Shown here: one piece after another, positions 63,297 through 64,000 of the stretch
Position numbering within the stretch: position 1 is the first letter of the stretch
Layout of the letters: every line of letters starts with the position of its first letter
Assembly (NCBI RefSeq): GCF_000422785.1
Contig: NZ_AUGS01000008.1
Location: 186,001-250,000, forward strand
Source of the DNA: Pseudovibrio exalbescens DSM 16456
GTDB lineage: Bacteria; Pseudomonadota; Alphaproteobacteria; Rhizobiales; Stappiaceae
Direction: 5' to 3'
Length of the DNA stretch: 64,000 nucleotides
The notes under the pieces: generated by a model
What the model saw: the letters and a program-made list of their open reading frames with translations, nothing else
Told to the model about the DNA's origin: nothing
Databases searched by the model: none
Program-made: the position numbers and the translations under genes

Positions 63297-63396
63297 ATCT
63301 ACCGAATATAGTCGCGCAAATCTCAAAGCACGCTGACGCCTCGCCGATTATTGAATACGACGCTACTTCGCTACAAAAACAGATTGATAGGAAAAC

Positions 63397-63472
<76 letters not shown>

Positions 63473-63625
63473 GCACGGCATCCGGACCAATGTCGACGGA
63501 CGCGGCGAGTTCCAGCTTGATACCCAAGCGATCTCGAAGATGCAAGAGGGAAAAGCACCGATTTTTTGGGTCTCCACCAGCAATCAACATGCGGAAAACA
63601 TCGGCGCTTTGTCCTGCCCATCTGC

Positions 63626-64000
63626 TCACGCCTCGTAGACGGCAGCCCCCTTCTTTTTGGGTGCTTCGTCATCTTCATCCCCATCCGGCCCGGGATCGTC
63701 TGGCAAATGGGATAGCGGAAACTCAACCAGTTTGCCGTCCTTCATCTTGGGGCCATCTGGCTTGCGTGCCTGATCTTCCTTTGGAGGTTGGTCTGTCTCA
63801 GGAATGACGACCAGATCCACCTCAGCCTCAGCGGCTTCAGCGGGACGCGGCGCGTCTGCCTTTGGGGCATCTTTGTCTTGTTCTGTTGTCTTTTCACCAG
63901 AGTGACTACCCGCTTCAGCCTCCGCATCTTTTGGGTGCTGGCGAACCTCGTCGGCAGACTCGTCCGAAGACGCTTTGTCCCCGCCCAAGTTTTCGGGATC
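63626..64000 (-). CDS. Acidic low-complexity protein, 5' end beyond the right edge
   Basis: The last 124 codons of a protein whose reading frame stays open to the window edge; the in-frame TTG at 63988 is probably internal. The sequence is rich in Asp, Glu, Ala, Lys and Pro (HPKDAEAEAGSHSGEKTTEQ; PDDPGPDGDEDDEAPKKKG) and looks disordered. Only LVEFPLSHLP looks like a folded segment. I cannot assign a family; it may be the C-terminal tail of a larger protein. Confidence 0.55.
   Translation of the reverse strand, partial: DPENLGGDKASSDESADEVRQHPKDAEAEAGSHSGEKTTEQDKDAPKADAPRPAEAAEAEVDLVVIPETDQPPKEDQARKPDGPKMKDGKLVEFPLSHLPDDPGPDGDEDDEAPKKKGAAVYEA

Noticed and set aside
63473-63625. Small gene between tRNA-Thr and the partial acidic protein
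   Set aside because: Frames in this stretch overlap the tRNA or have no plausible start and no coding character.

Overview
The window is a gene-dense chromosomal segment of an alphaproteobacterium. The main evidence is the gene order mitochondrial-SUV3-like helicase, S4 RNA-binding protein, FdxA ferredoxin, CarD and an RpoH-type sigma factor, together with a rhizobial/roseobacter-style C-P lyase operon, an LldD/NadV pair and a biotin pyruvate carboxylase. A marine or host-associated Hyphomicrobiales/Rhodobacterales-type organism is my inference; genus cannot be read from this sequence. I see no insertion sequences, phage genes or CRISPR array. Two genes run off the edges: an ABC ATPase at the left and an acidic low-complexity protein at the right.

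Layout. 1-3254: two ABC-transporter ATPases, a MarR regulator, a creatininase-family amidohydrolase and a small ArsC/Spx-like protein. 3438-5159: a membrane protein joining a histidine-rich cytochrome b-like anchor, a 2Fe-2S ferredoxin domain and a class III adenylate cyclase. 5402-10742: a peptide/nickel-type ABC importer operon (binding protein, two permeases, fused double ATPase). 10789-16794: a methyltransferase, the copper ATPase CopA, a FadR-type regulator and a CYTH-CHAD protein. 16806-25912: phosphonate degradation, with phnF divergent from phnG-H-I-J-fosX-phnK-phnL-hexapeptide transferase-DUF1045-phnM-phnN. 25900-29415: a TetR regulator divergent from a Tat-exported molybdenum hydroxylase of two subunits. 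29490-39302: AsmA, TerB, a glutamine amidotransferase, an acetate-type transporter, pyruvate carboxylase and an orphan LuxR regulator. 39303-40225 is a gene-free stretch. 40226-46163: the helicase-S4-fdxA-carD-rpoH block. 46218-53983: an M48 protease, an SNase-like protein, tRNA-Arg(CCT), an L-lactate dehydrogenase-type flavoenzyme, NadV, a Gfo/Idh/MocA oxidoreductase and an AGE-family epimerase. 54632-63150: amino-sugar PTS and catabolism (nagE, ptsP, murQ, nagR, a GlmS-like SIS deaminase, nagA). The window closes with tRNA-Thr(CGT) and the partial acidic protein.

How the genes work together. The phn genes form one tightly overlapping operon for C-P bond cleavage. The operon lacks phnCDE and phnP here. 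It carries instead a FosX-type epoxide hydrolase for the phosphonate antibiotic fosfomycin and a 2H-phosphoesterase (DUF1045) that may replace PhnP. The nag cluster is a self-contained PTS: the EIIA-HPr-EI fusion supplies phosphate to NagE, which has two EIIB domains and no EIIA. MurQ, NagA and the SIS deaminase then feed GlcNAc and MurNAc phosphates into glycolysis.

The most interesting non-coding signals are: a palindrome that buries a Shine-Dalgarno sequence (458-477); candidate operators for MarR (1156-1173), PhnF (17595-17612), TetR (26601-26645) and NagR (59944-60119); a self-contained promoter-to-terminator unit upstream of carD with two competing hairpins (44249-44330); an RpoE-like promoter for rpoH (45222-45251); and a structured leader for the AGE gene (53998-54068).
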